Position numbers and translations under genes: made by a program | DNA from: an uncultured Pedobacter sp. | GTDB taxonomy: Bacteria; Bacteroidota; Bacteroidia; Sphingobacteriales; Sphingobacteriaceae | Direction of reading: 5' to 3' | Length of the DNA: 36,395 nucleotides | NCBI RefSeq assembly: GCF_913776295.1 | Contig: NZ_CAJYOJ010000083.1 | Coordinates: 1 to 36,395 of the forward strand | In this document: piece after piece, positions 1 through 9,165 of the stretch | Layout of the letters: every line of letters begins with the position of its first letter | Position numbering within the stretch: the stretch's first letter is position 1 | The notes under the pieces: generated by a model | What the model saw: only the letters and a program-made list of their open reading frames with translations | Databases searched by the model: none | What the model was told of the DNA's origin: nothing

Positions 1-13
1 ATTAATAGTGTGT

Positions 14-65
14 AAAAAAAGCCCTTCTATAAACTGGAAAAAGTTCGCCTTCCTTTATAAGGGCT
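14..65 (-). terminator. Predicted leftward intrinsic terminator
   Basis: AGCCCTT (20-26) and ATAAA (29-33) pair with TTTAT (54-58) and AAGGGCT (59-65), with a 2-nt bulge. Seven A residues at 14-20 become a U-run on the minus-strand transcript. No minus-strand gene is visible close to its right, so it may terminate read-through, or the stem may be part of a repeat. Confidence 0.45.
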
Positions 66-130
66 GACATAAAGATACTGGTTAAATCCTTTCTTTGCAA
101 TGTTTTTCCTTAACTTAACGACATTGGTCG

Positions 131-149
131 CCTGCCTGCTGCAGGCAGG
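131..149. repeat. Short perfect palindrome, REP-like
   Basis: CCTGCCTGC and GCAGGCAGG form a 9-bp perfect inverted repeat around a single central T. GC-rich palindromes of this kind are often dispersed REP-type elements. Only one copy of this exact motif was noticed in the window, so the class is inferred. Confidence 0.4.
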
Positions 150-540
150 GGTTTATTTAACTGCGGGCCGTTCTTCGAAGCAAAGCCTGTCCCTTGCATT
201 CGCTATAAAACCTTTAATAGTATAACCAGCCTTGCCACCTAACCCCAGGATCTGAGTGGATGCTCCCGATCTTCATCGGAGCAGGAACGGGAGCAGGGCT
301 ATCGAAACCGATCAGCACTGCATTTGCTTTTCAAAAACCTTCTTAATTTGAAATTCAGCACTCTTTGTGCCTTTTCTTCGCGCGCTTTGCGGTTAAATCA
401 CCTCTTATGGCAGGCTTAGTGTTCTCTGTGTTTCATCTCTGTTGCCTCGGTGGTTAACCATATGCACCCAACTTTGCATTCTTCGCTGTTAAACCCATCA
501 CTTAATTTTTAAACCACATATTTTTTTCTAAATTGTGCCC

Positions 541-1521
541 ATGAAATATTTATTCCCATCTCTTTTACTTGTATCCGCGCTCACTTCTTTTGCACAGGAT
601 ACTAAAACGATTAATCAATCTGGAAACCCCATATTTCCGGGTTGGTATGCAGACCCTGAAGCCGCTGTATTTAACAATAGGTACTGGGTTTACCCAACCT
701 ACTCGGCCAGGTATAAAGAACAGGTTTTTTTGGATGCTTTTTCTTCTGATGACCTGGTAAAATGGAAAAAACACCCCCATGTTTTAGATACCGCTGCGGT
801 TAAATGGGCCAACAAAGCCATGTGGGCACCGGCAATTGTGCAGAAAGATAAAAAATACTATCTGTTTTTCGGTGCTAACGATATCCAGAGTGATCATGAG
901 GTTGGCGGAATCGGTGTAGCAGTGGCCAATCAACCAGAAGGGCCGTTTAAGGATCATTTGGGAAAACCTTTGGTAGATAAATTTCATAACGGTGCGCAAC
1001 CTATTGATCAGTTTGTGTTTAAAGATAAAGACGGACAGTATTATTTAATTTATGGCGGATGGAAACACTGTAATATTGCCAAACTGAATCATGATTTTAC
1101 CGGCTTTTTGCCTTTTGATGATGGTAAGATTTTCAAAGAAATCACGCCTGATCATTATGTGGAAGGCCCTTATATGTTCATCAGAAATGGTAAATACTAT
1201 TTCATGTGGAGCGAAGGCGGATGGACCGGACCAGATTATTCGGTAGCCTATGCCGTGAGCGATTCGCCATTTGGCCCGTTTAAAAGGGTAGGTAAAATTT
1301 TACAGCAGGATCCTACCATTGCCAGGGGGGCAGGACACCATTCTTTAATCATCAACGAGAAGAAAAATAAATATTACATTGTTTACCACCGCAGGCCATT
1401 AACCGAAACGGATGGAAACCACCGCGAAACCTGTATCGATGAAATGAAATTTGATGCAGACGGTATGATTTTACCGGTAAAAATTACCAAAGAGGGTGTT
1501 AAGGCACAGAAATTTAAGTAA
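541..1521 (+). CDS. Secreted glycoside hydrolase family 43 protein
   Basis: Predicted five-bladed beta-propeller glycosidase of GH43, a family acting mostly on arabinose- or xylose-containing polysaccharides; the exact substrate cannot be told from sequence. The 326-residue protein starts with a signal peptide (MKYLFPSLLLVSALTSFAQ), so it is periplasmic or exported. The three acidic residues expected for GH43 are visible: D38 in GWYADPE (general base), D156 in QPIDQF (pKa modulator) and E208 in YVEGPY (general acid). Length fits a single catalytic domain with no carbohydrate-binding module. I chose ATG 541 over an in-frame GTG at 535, because ATG leads straight into the signal peptide. The gene is monocistronic and converges on the MFS gene, with a shared hairpin between them. 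It is not in a polysaccharide-utilisation locus: no susCD pair is near. Family call is confident, substrate unknown. Confidence 0.9.
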   Translation: MKYLFPSLLLVSALTSFAQDTKTINQSGNPIFPGWYADPEAAVFNNRYWVYPTYSARYKEQVFLDAFSSDDLVKWKKHPHVLDTAAVKWANKAMWAPAIVQKDKKYYLFFGANDIQSDHEVGGIGVAVANQPEGPFKDHLGKPLVDKFHNGAQPIDQFVFKDKDGQYYLIYGGWKHCNIAKLNHDFTGFLPFDDGKIFKEITPDHYVEGPYMFIRNGKYYFMWSEGGWTGPDYSVAYAVSDSPFGPFKRVGKILQQDPTIARGAGHHSLIINEKKNKYYIVYHRRPLTETDGNHRETCIDEMKFDADGMILPVKITKEGVKAQKFK

Positions 1522-1543
1522 TTTTTTTCAGCTTAAAGTTTTA

Positions 1544-1576
1544 AGTTTACCGTTGGCAAGTTGCCAATGGTAAACT
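1544..1576. terminator. Bidirectional hairpin terminator between convergent genes
   Basis: AGTTTACCGTTGGCAA (1544-1559) pairs with TTGCCAATGGTAAACT (1561-1576), a 16-bp stem with one G-T wobble and a minimal loop. It lies between the GH43 stop and the MFS stop and overlaps the last codon of the MFS gene. An A/T-rich stretch lies on either side. It probably ends transcription from both directions. Confidence 0.65.
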
Positions 1577-2801
1577 AAATTGTTTTTGATACCGCTTGCT
1601 GCTGGCGTTTATCCATGAGGCTAAAACCATAAGCGCAAAGCAATAAAATACAGGCCAATCCAAACCAGAGCCAGTTATAACCGAGGTGTTTGGCAATATA
1701 AAAACCTGCCAGCGGGCCTACCACCTGCGCACAAGACCAGCTTAGCGTATAACCTGCTGCATATAACCCTCGGTTATGCTCGTTGCTCCTGCTAATCACC
1801 ACGGTATTAATAAAGGGGAGCACAAACATTTCGCCAACGGTAAAGATTACAATGGTTAACACGGCCGATAGCACATGGAAAATAATCGGTGCACTTAACA
1901 ACAGGTAAGATACGGCAAATAAGATAGAGCCGATAACGATGAAGAAGATGGGCGATCTTTTCTTTTCGATCTTATTGATCATGATCATTTCAAACAGCGC
2001 GATGATGGCACCGTTTAAGCCGATAATAATCCCGATGGCAAATTCGCCTATATGCCATTCCTCTTTAAAAAATACCGGTACCACCCTGAACATCAAAAAC
2101 GCACAGGTAATAAAAAGGGTAGTTAAAAGAATAAATTTTACATAGAAACCATCTTGCCAGGGCTTTAAAATCACCATGGTGCTACGCTTTTCTTTTGCTT
2201 TTTTAATAAAATCGTGCACTTTAGGCAATAAAAGCAAAATCGATAGTCCAACCAGGATACTTACCGAACCTTCCACAATAAACAAAAGTTTGTAGTTAAC
2301 GGAGGCTATGATCCCCGCCAAGCTAATCCCGGCCGACCATCCGATATTTACCGCCAGGCGGTTTAATGAGTAGGAGCGGGTAATGGTGTTTTCTTTTGCA
2401 TAGTGGGCCACAGCCGTGAAATTGGCCGGCCTGAAGGCCTCAGAAAAGAAACTGATCACCACAGCCAGCACACATAGGGTAGTAAAATGGCTGATGGTTG
2501 AGAATAAAATAAACAACAGCCCGCCAATAACGGAGGAGAGGATCTGTACCGGCCTGAAACCGATTATATCAGTTAGTTTTCCGCCTGTTGCAGATCCTAA
2601 AATAGCGCCTACACCAAATAAAGTAATCATTAAACCCGCGTCCATTTCCGATCGGTGGAGGCTTTGGGTTACATACAAGCCCATAAACGGAACGGCCATG
2701 CTTCCACAACGGTTAAACATCATTACAATGCTTAAGAGCCAGGTTTCTCTGCTGAGTCCGCTAAATGAGGTTTTGTAGGTATTAAAAATTAGTTTGAACA
2801 T
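1575..2801 (-). CDS. Major facilitator superfamily transporter
   Basis: Integral inner-membrane transporter of 408 residues, of a size and hydrophobicity that fit 12 transmembrane helices. The MFS motif A region is seen as GGKLTDIIGFRPV in the loop between helices 2 and 3 (about residues 72-84), and a positively charged central loop (KKAKEKR, about residues 198-204) separates the two six-helix halves. The closest general resemblance is to multidrug or small-molecule efflux MFS_1 proteins; the substrate cannot be predicted. ATG start at 2801, immediately preceded by an AT-rich spacer. The gene stands alone, downstream of nothing on its strand for about 490 nt, and ends in a hairpin shared with the convergent GH43 gene. 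Confidence 0.88.
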   Translation of the reverse strand: MFKLIFNTYKTSFSGLSRETWLLSIVMMFNRCGSMAVPFMGLYVTQSLHRSEMDAGLMITLFGVGAILGSATGGKLTDIIGFRPVQILSSVIGGLLFILFSTISHFTTLCVLAVVISFFSEAFRPANFTAVAHYAKENTITRSYSLNRLAVNIGWSAGISLAGIIASVNYKLLFIVEGSVSILVGLSILLLLPKVHDFIKKAKEKRSTMVILKPWQDGFYVKFILLTTLFITCAFLMFRVVPVFFKEEWHIGEFAIGIIIGLNGAIIALFEMIMINKIEKKRSPIFFIVIGSILFAVSYLLLSAPIIFHVLSAVLTIVIFTVGEMFVLPFINTVVISRSNEHNRGLYAAGYTLSWSCAQVVGPLAGFYIAKHLGYNWLWFGLACILLLCAYGFSLMDKRQQQAVSKTI

Positions 2802-3293
2802 GTTGGGTTTAGATGCCGTAAAAGTACCAAAATCCGGGTGTTATTTAATCATCCCCATTCAATTCTTTCACCAGGCCCTGGTTCATTATTTTTCTGTTAT
2901 CCCTGAGCGCAGCGGTCGTCATTCCACCGTAGGCGGCAATCTTGATTCGTCCGCTATTGTCTTGCCTTCGATCCGGTTTTATTCGGCTACCGATGAAAAA
3001 TAGGTACAGGCCCATCGCTGTCGGGGCCAACACTTTTTTTTCAGTGTGTGGATGAGATTATTTCACCAGCCGAAATCACAGAAAAGGACTACCAAACCGT
3101 TTTAAAGTTGAAATAATTTCCAGGGTAAAGCAGAGACTCCCATCAGCTATATTCGTCCAAATAAATGCCAGATTGACTGAACATGCCCATAGGGGACATG
3201 CCCTTTAAAAAAGATTTTTTTTAGTAACGGATCGGTACATTTCAATCTAACCGGAGGATTTGCGGATTCTTTCGGGAGTATCTATAAAGTTGG
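2802..3293. other. Intergenic region, no gene supported
   Basis: About 490 nt lie between two minus-strand genes. Short open frames here lack family signals and look accidental. Visible structure: a GC-rich hairpin (GGCCC at 3009-3013 against GGGCC at 3024-3028), and a direct repeat ACATGCCC around 3180-3203. The phrase near 2900 (ccctgagcgcagcggtcgtc) resembles a dispersed intergenic repeat common in Bacteroidota. The promoter of the MFS gene should lie near 2810-2860, not resolved. Confidence 0.4.
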
Positions 3294-5798
3294 TCACTGG
3301 TTTTTATATGCTTTCAGATACTTAGCGGTTTTACTAGCTGAGATTTTGCACAGGCTTTCGGGGAGACCCGAAAACACCACTTTTCCGCCCAGGTCTCCGG
3401 CCCCTGGTCCGATATCAATTACCCAGTCGCTTTGTGCGATCACCTGCATATCATGCTCCACCACAATAACGGTATTTCCGCTATCTACGAGTCTGTTCAG
3501 CTGCAAGATCAGCCGCTCTACGTCAGCCGGATGAAGGCCGGTGGTAGGTTCATCAAGGATGTACAGCGAGGAGCCCTTACTATTTTTTTGCAGTTCTGTA
3601 GCTAATTTAATGCGTTGCGCCTCCCCGCCAGATAGTTCAGTGGCCGACTGTCCGAGCCTGAGGTAACCCAGGCCGACCTCCCGTACCACATCCAGGGCCT
3701 GGTAAATCTGGTGGTCTTCATCAAAAAAGTTGCAGGCTTCCTCAACCGTCATTTCCAAAACCTGGGCAATGTTTTTATCTCTATAGCTTACCTGTAAAGT
3801 CTCGGGGTTGTAACGGGTACCTCCACAGGCCGGGCAGGGGGTATATACACTCGGTAAAAACAGCAATTCTACCATCACAAAACCTTCACCCTGGCAATTG
3901 GAACAACGACCCTTAACCAGGTTAAAGGAAAAGCGTCCAGCGTCATATCGTTTTTTTCTGGCCGCTGGTGTGTCGGCAAAGCGTTTGCGTATATGGTCGA
4001 AAAGTCCGGTATAGGTAGCCAGATTTGATCGGGGTGTTCTGCCAATGGGACGCTGATCAACTATAACCAATCTGGATATTTGCTCCGCTCCACTGATTAT
4101 TTTACCACCAGCCGGCTTTGGGCTGTCGACGAAAGAACCCTCATCTCCAGGTTCGCCATCGGGTTCAGTCATCATTCCCAGTTGCTTTGAAAGTAACTCC
4201 ACCAGTACCTGGCTTACCAAACTGCTTTTTCCCGAACCCGAAATTCCCGTTACACTGGTCATTACACCCAGGGGAAAGTCGACATCCATCCCCTTCAAAT
4301 TGTGTCTTTCGGCTCCCCGAATACGCAGCTGCCCTTTGGAGGTTCTTGGCTGGTGTTCAGGGCGGCTGTCAGTGCCTGAAAGAAATCTTGCCGTAACAGA
4401 CGCCTTACTTTTTTTTAGTCCGGCAACCGGGCCACTGTAAATAATCTGCCCGCCCTGCTCTCCTGCTCCTGGTCCTACATCAATAATCCAGTCTGCGCGC
4501 CTGATCACCTCCATTTCATGTTCCACCACAAATATACTGTTCCCAGCGCTTTTTAATTTCTCCAGGATACTCAGCAAGGCTTCAGTATCTGCAGGGTGTA
4601 ATCCTGCAGATGGCTCATCAAGAACGTAAACCACACCGAAAAGATTGGAGTGTACCTGGGTGGATAAACGGAGTCTTTGCAATTCTCCCGGAGAAAGGGT
4701 AGGGGTACTTCTGTCGAGGGTAAGATAGCCTAAACCCAGCTCCAGCATTACACTGATTCTGGAGCATATGTCTGTAGAAATTCTTTGTACCACCAGCTGC
4801 TTTTCTTCGGATTTTACCTCCCTTTCTTTACCGGCAGTTTCACCGAAAAGTTTCGAAAGTTCAGTTAATGTCATTCCGGAAGTTTCTGCAATATCTTTAC
4901 CTTTAAATTTCACCGCGAGTGCTTCTTTTTTCAGCCGCTTCCCTGCACAAAGCGGACATTCCTTGCTGATCATATATTTCGAAACCCTTTTTTTCATCAG
5001 CTCAGACTGGCTTGAGGCAAAAGTTTTCAAAACGTAAGCCCGGGCACCAATAAAGGTACCCATATAATCCGGCGATCGCTTTTTGGCAATGGCTAAAGCG
5101 GTTTCTGCTGGCGAAAGGCCAGGATAAACGGGGGCTGTAGGTGTTTCTTCAGTAAACAGTATCCAATCCCTTTGCTTTTTTGGCAATTTTTTCCATGGCG
5201 TATCCACATCGAAGCCCATTGATACTAGGATGTCGCGTAGGTTTTGGCCCTGCCAGGCCCGTGGCCAGGATGCAATTGCGCCTGCTCTGATGCTGAGCGT
5301 ATCGTCTGGTACCATCGTTTGTTCATTTACTTCAAAAACACTGCCCATGCCGTGACACTCGCTGCAGGCACCTTCGGGTGTATTGTGAGAGAAGCCTTCG
5401 GCATAAATGATGGATTGACCTGGCGGATAGTCTCCGGCCCGGGAGAAAAGCATTCTCAGCAAGTTCGATAAAGTGGTTACGCTGCCCACCGAAGATCTGG
5501 TGGAGGCCCCTGAACGCTGCTGTTGCAGGGCAACTGCAGGAGGCAACCCTTCAATGGAATCTACTTCAGGAACATTCATCTGGTTGAAAAGCCTGCGGGC
5601 GTAAGGCGAAACAGATTCCAGATAGCGCCGTTGGGCCTCCGCATAGAGTGTACCAAATGCAAGGGATGATTTTCCTGACCCTGAAACGCCGGTAAATACG
5701 ACCAGTTTATCCCTGGGTATTTCAACGGAAATATCTTTTAGATTGTGTTCTCTCGCCCCCTTCACACGGATCACATCGCTCTTGTTCTTTTTCTCCAT
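3294..5798 (-). CDS. UvrA-family ABC ATPase (UvrA2-like paralogue)
   Basis: Tandem ABC ATPase of the UvrA family, 834 residues. Walker A of the first half is GVSGSGKSS (about residues 37-45) and of the second GISGSGKSS; both halves have ABC signature regions (LSPGELQRLRLS, ELSGGEAQRIKL) and Walker B/D-loop sequences (VLDEPSAGLHPAD, ILDEPTTGLHPAD). Three Cys-rich zinc-binding segments are visible (CSECHG; CPLCAGKR; CSNCQGEG with CPACGG). Canonical UvrA is about 940 residues, so this one is about 100 shorter and resembles the UvrA2/DrrC class, associated with DNA damage tolerance or drug resistance and usually present besides a housekeeping UvrA. Note LSPGE instead of LSGGE in the first signature. 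ATG 5798 was preferred over the overlapping GTG at 5801. Monocistronic; no uvrB or uvrC nearby. Role in excision repair is uncertain. Confidence 0.88.
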   Translation of the reverse strand: MEKKNKSDVIRVKGAREHNLKDISVEIPRDKLVVFTGVSGSGKSSLAFGTLYAEAQRRYLESVSPYARRLFNQMNVPEVDSIEGLPPAVALQQQRSGASTRSSVGSVTTLSNLLRMLFSRAGDYPPGQSIIYAEGFSHNTPEGACSECHGMGSVFEVNEQTMVPDDTLSIRAGAIASWPRAWQGQNLRDILVSMGFDVDTPWKKLPKKQRDWILFTEETPTAPVYPGLSPAETALAIAKKRSPDYMGTFIGARAYVLKTFASSQSELMKKRVSKYMISKECPLCAGKRLKKEALAVKFKGKDIAETSGMTLTELSKLFGETAGKEREVKSEEKQLVVQRISTDICSRISVMLELGLGYLTLDRSTPTLSPGELQRLRLSTQVHSNLFGVVYVLDEPSAGLHPADTEALLSILEKLKSAGNSIFVVEHEMEVIRRADWIIDVGPGAGEQGGQIIYSGPVAGLKKSKASVTARFLSGTDSRPEHQPRTSKGQLRIRGAERHNLKGMDVDFPLGVMTSVTGISGSGKSSLVSQVLVELLSKQLGMMTEPDGEPGDEGSFVDSPKPAGGKIISGAEQISRLVIVDQRPIGRTPRSNLATYTGLFDHIRKRFADTPAARKKRYDAGRFSFNLVKGRCSNCQGEGFVMVELLFLPSVYTPCPACGGTRYNPETLQVSYRDKNIAQVLEMTVEEACNFFDEDHQIYQALDVVREVGLGYLRLGQSATELSGGEAQRIKLATELQKNSKGSSLYILDEPTTGLHPADVERLILQLNRLVDSGNTVIVVEHDMQVIAQSDWVIDIGPGAGDLGGKVVFSGLPESLCKISASKTAKYLKAYKNQ

Positions 5799-6053
5799 CA
5801 CTTAAAAATTATATACCATTAGCAACAGAAATTTGCAGAGTAGGTTTGGTGGAATCTGAAATCAATATACACTCACCAATTGGAGGGTGTGTTTGAAATA
5901 TGACCTCAGGCCTGATCATGAACGGGCAAAGATAAGCTGGCAGGTGAAATTTTTTACAGCGAAGGCAACAATGTGCATTCATTAAACCGATACAAAATCA
6001 TACCAAAAAGAATTTCAATTGCCGCAATGAAGCCCACCAATCATTCCGGCACA

Positions 6054-6236
6054 TTATTCCGAACGCAGTATAATCGGGTTGTCTCCCGGCCTGGGGATAT
6101 CATCTTCATGATGGTGTGCTTCCAATGCTATCGCAGCTTCCAATGCTGCTGAAATCTGATCAAATCTAACATCACTTTTAAGGAATGCTACAAGCGCACT
6201 CAACTCATCTTTAGTTCCGTCTATCTGTACTTTCAT
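6054..6236 (-). CDS. Small acidic protein of unknown function
   Basis: A 60-residue open frame starting with ATG at 6236, acidic, with a His cluster (HHHED around residues 41-45) and no signal peptide or membrane segment. The N-terminal half is predicted helical and reads like a normal cytosolic protein rather than a shadow frame. No family recognised. It is isolated: 255 nt from the UvrA-like gene and over 200 nt from the next upstream gene on the same strand. It could be a non-coding coincidence. Confidence 0.5.
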   Translation of the reverse strand: MKVQIDGTKDELSALVAFLKSDVRFDQISAALEAAIALEAHHHEDDIPRPGDNPIILRSE

Positions 6237-6454
6237 GTATCTACTTTTTATAAAATGTGGTCTAAAGCGCTATGCTTTCCTTAAATTTAACCACATCGGT
6301 TGTCACCGCTTAAAAAATCAATTATCGAAATGAAACGATTGCGCCCTTTAATCAGGTGTAAATCCCTATAATTCCTAAACCGACAGCTCATCACTATAAA
6401 GCATGATGAATGCCTACCGGAACCTGTTGAAATACGCTCACAACGGATACCGTT

Positions 6455-6808
6455 CTAACCGAGCTTGTTGTAACAGATGTTTTTAGCGCCATCTATATAA
6501 AATTCAGCTCTGATGCCTTCACTATCAACCAAAAAAGGGTTTTCTGCGTTAGCATTTAATTCCTCGAGCGCAGGGTAAAGCTTATCAAATACCTGCTGCA
6601 TCTCCACTACGGTGAGTTGAAAATCGTTTTCGGCTGCTTCTGTTTCTTCATCAAAGGCTTCCAGCTGAGCTTTACCGGTGGCGCTGGTATCTTCCTTTAT
6701 TTTTTCTGCCAGTTCTTTGCGCGTGTAATCAATATAATAACGCTGTAAAAGCGCTTTTTCTTTGAGCTTAAAGTACTGGAGGGCAAGTATAATGTTTTCC
6801 ATGGGCAT
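6455..6808 (-). CDS. Hypothetical helical cytosolic protein
   Basis: Protein of about 117 residues with no recognised family. The first half is rich in Lys, Glu and Leu and probably forms alpha helices (LKEKALLQRYYIDYTRKELA); the second half is acidic (DEETEAAENDF). No signal peptide or membrane segment. The frame extends upstream to a TTG at 6823; I chose ATG 6808, but ATG 6802 (MENIILAL) is equally plausible. The gene is divergent from the helicase gene. Amino-acid composition and codon use look genuine. Function unknown. Confidence 0.6.
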   Translation of the reverse strand: MPMENIILALQYFKLKEKALLQRYYIDYTRKELAEKIKEDTSATGKAQLEAFDEETEAAENDFQLTVVEMQQVFDKLYPALEELNANAENPFLVDSEGIRAEFYIDGAKNICYNKLG

Positions 6809-6823
6809 GTATCTTTCAACCAA

Positions 6824-7109
6824 ATAACCATAAGCGGGGGCGAAATGTTTTTACGGCATTTTCTTTATTTCATCAGCATTCAAAGAATCAGCCCAAAAGG
6901 AGTACCCGAATTATTGCTCCTCCAAACGCTTGTTTGCTGCACAAATTATCTTAATACCCAGGTAGAGCTTAAAAACGCTTTGGCAATAAAGATCTCCAAT
7001 AAAGCAGGCTTTGCACCATTGCTTACGACATTAAGGTGGGGAGCAGATTTTATCGTCCAAATGGTTCACTATCTTAAAACTTTCAGCGGGTTTAATTGGT
7101 TGTAACACC
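6824..7109. other. Divergent intergenic region
   Basis: The 286 nt between the hypothetical gene and the helicase gene probably carry promoters for both. A plus-strand open frame fills most of it (6845-7105), but it has no family signal, a poor composition and abuts the helicase start, so I read it as non-coding. Confidence 0.4.
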
Positions 7110-8639
7110 ATGCAGATTTTATCCTCCACGGCTGCGCATGGGTCAGCAAAAAAATTATATCCCTATCAGCAGTATGCGATAGAAACCTTGTTTCAAAAAA
7201 TGCAGACCGGCTCTGATCAGCTGCGCCTGCTCTTTCAGTTGCCTACAGGCGGCGGTAAAACGGTTATCTTTTCTGAAATTGCCAATCGTTTTATCGGGCA
7301 ATACGGAAAAAAAGTGATTGTGCTTACCCACCGGCAAGAGTTATGCAAACAAACTTCGCTTGCCATGAAAAATACCGGCGTTTTTAATAAAGTGGTAGAC
7401 AGCAAGGTTAAACGGATAGCCAAAAAAGATTATTATCACTGTTATGTGGCCATGGTTGAAACCCTTAAACACAGGATCGATGATGGTTTAATTGATACCG
7501 AAGGGGTAGGCCTGGTAATAGTGGATGAGGCACACCACAATTCCTTTCATAAACTGCTTAAAAAAATTCCTTTTGCCAGGATAATCGGGGTAACGGCCAC
7601 CCCTTTTTCGGCAGATGCAGCGCTGCCAATGAAAAGTTTTTACAGTGAGCTGGTGCTTGGAGAGCAGATCAATTCGCTCATTGAAAAGGGTTTTCTGGCA
7701 AAGCCAAAGAGTTTTGCCTATGAGGTAGAGCTGAACACGCTAAACAGGGGCATACATGGCGATTATACGGTGAGCAGTTCCGATGAGCTTTATTCATCCA
7801 AAGTTATGCTCGATCTTTTGGTACATGCCTACCGGGAACATGCCTTGGGTAAGAAGACACTTATTTTTAATAACGGTATATTTACCTCCCGTAAGGTATT
7901 GGAAGTTTTTCAGCAGGCTGGTTACCCCATCCGCCATTTAGACAACCAGACAGAAAACACAGAGCGGGTTGAAATATTAAAGTGGTTTAAGAAAACAAAG
8001 GGAGCAATATTAACATCAGTATCCATATTAACTACTGGTTTTGATGAACCGTCTGTGCAGTCGGTTATCCTCAACCGTGCTACTACATCACTTACGCTTT
8101 ATCATCAGATGATCGGGAGGGGGGCGAGGCGTTTGCCCGGTAAAAAGACTTTTACCATTATAGACCTGGGCAATAATGCAGAAAGGTTTGGAGAATGGGA
8201 TGCGCCGGTAGATTGGCAGCATGTATTCGAAAATCCCGAAATCTATCACCAGATCCTGGCAAAGGCCAGCGATGATATCCACCAGATGCCTGCAGAAATG
8301 AGAAACAAGTTTCCCAACAGCACGGAGATCGCATTTGATGTGCTGGCCGCCTACCAAACAGCCATGGATAAAGGGGAAAAAGCAAAAACCGTGCTCCGCA
8401 ATTCCATCAGGCAACACGCCATAATGTGTACTGACAATGCTGATACGGTGAGCAATGCCCTGGAGTTGGTACATGAACTTGACAAAGAAATCGACTGGAG
8501 GATAAAACAATACAGCAAATGCCTGGGGTCGGTAACCAAAAACTATATTAAATGGTTGGGCAGCGACTACCGGAGCCGTTTGCACGGGCTGATCGAGAAA
8601 ATAATGTCGAGGCGCGCAGCTATGCGGGCAGCAGTTTAA
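7110..8639 (+). CDS. DEAD/DEAH-box superfamily 2 helicase
   Basis: Predicted ATP-dependent nucleic-acid helicase or translocase, 509 residues, cytosolic. Motifs in order: Q-like region YPYQQYAIE (about 17-25), Walker A LPTGGGKT (44-51), Walker B/DEAH motif VDEAHH (138-143), motif III VTATP (161-165), motif V region ILTTGFDEP (306-313) and motif VI QMIGRGARR (333-341). Both RecA-like domains are therefore complete. The architecture matches the RadD/SSL2-type stand-alone SF2 helicases rather than Rec or RNA DEAD-box proteins with basic tails. About 130 residues follow the helicase core, mostly helical and of unknown role. Start ATG 7110. No restriction or methylase genes are adjacent, so there is no sign that it belongs to a defence operon. 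Confidence 0.88.
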   Translation: MQILSSTAAHGSAKKLYPYQQYAIETLFQKMQTGSDQLRLLFQLPTGGGKTVIFSEIANRFIGQYGKKVIVLTHRQELCKQTSLAMKNTGVFNKVVDSKVKRIAKKDYYHCYVAMVETLKHRIDDGLIDTEGVGLVIVDEAHHNSFHKLLKKIPFARIIGVTATPFSADAALPMKSFYSELVLGEQINSLIEKGFLAKPKSFAYEVELNTLNRGIHGDYTVSSSDELYSSKVMLDLLVHAYREHALGKKTLIFNNGIFTSRKVLEVFQQAGYPIRHLDNQTENTERVEILKWFKKTKGAILTSVSILTTGFDEPSVQSVILNRATTSLTLYHQMIGRGARRLPGKKTFTIIDLGNNAERFGEWDAPVDWQHVFENPEIYHQILAKASDDIHQMPAEMRNKFPNSTEIAFDVLAAYQTAMDKGEKAKTVLRNSIRQHAIMCTDNADTVSNALELVHELDKEIDWRIKQYSKCLGSVTKNYIKWLGSDYRSRLHGLIEKIMSRRAAMRAAV

Positions 8640-8718
8640 TCTGCAGCAGAGATGATCAATGGAAAGATTTTATTAAATTGAACTTCCTTTAACTTGGCTA
8701 AAAAATGTACGGTACAGG

Positions 8719-9165
8719 ATGAAATGTTTTAAACCTATGAAAATGATCTTTGCTTTTCTGTTTTTGATTCTACCCGGCCTAACATTTGCCCAAACCGGCA
8801 AATTGTATCGGGGCAGCATCAATCAGAAAATAAAAATTACCCTCTATCTGGAAGGGTTAAACGAGGGAACAAATGCTGATCCCATTATCGGGAGTTACAA
8901 GTATGACAAAGGAAAAGGCTACATTTTGTTGAACGGGCATCGAAATAATGGTGGCGATGTGAGTTTGGTTGAACTGCCATCTGTAAATTTCACAGGAACT
9001 TTTTTAGGTACATTAAAAAAAAATAAAATCACCGGCAGATGGATCAGTGCAAATCAAAAAGAAAACTATCTTTTTGAATTAACCGAAGTTGCTGCAAACC
9101 AGGCGCAGCTTAGTGATTTTAAAAATGCGATCTTGAATAAAGCGTCAGAATTCAGAAGTTATTAA
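8719..9165 (+). CDS. Small secreted protein of unknown function
   Basis: 148 residues with a clear signal peptide (hydrophobic MIFAFLFLILPGLTFAQ after a short basic start, predicted cleavage after TFA), so probably periplasmic or exported. The mature part is Gly/Asn/Lys-rich with alternating hydrophobic residues, as in small beta-rich domains. No family recognised. An in-frame internal ATG at 8737 (MKMIFAF) could also be the start; ATG 8719 is preceded by ACAGG, a weak ribosome-binding signal. It follows the helicase gene by 79 nt and may be transcribed with it or separately. Confidence 0.7.
   Translation: MKCFKPMKMIFAFLFLILPGLTFAQTGKLYRGSINQKIKITLYLEGLNEGTNADPIIGSYKYDKGKGYILLNGHRNNGGDVSLVELPSVNFTGTFLGTLKKNKITGRWISANQKENYLFELTEVAANQAQLSDFKNAILNKASEFRSY

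Larger units (their letters stand above)
1..540. other. Intergenic region with palindromic repeats, no gene seen
   Basis: I see no convincing coding sequence here. The stretch holds a terminator-like hairpin at 20-65, a perfect short palindrome at 131-149, and an imperfect hairpin around 263-285 in which a GCTCC-type arm faces an ATCGGAGC arm. The text around 355-400 (Ctttgtgcc... gctttgcggttaa) resembles the low-complexity filler that recurs between genes in Sphingobacteriaceae; that resemblance is from memory. The stretch directly before 541 should hold the promoter of the GH43 gene, but I do not see a clear TAnnTTTG box. Confidence 0.5.

Noticed and set aside
6845..7105. 86-residue plus-strand open frame before the helicase
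   Set aside because: No family signal, unlikely composition, fills the divergent promoter region.
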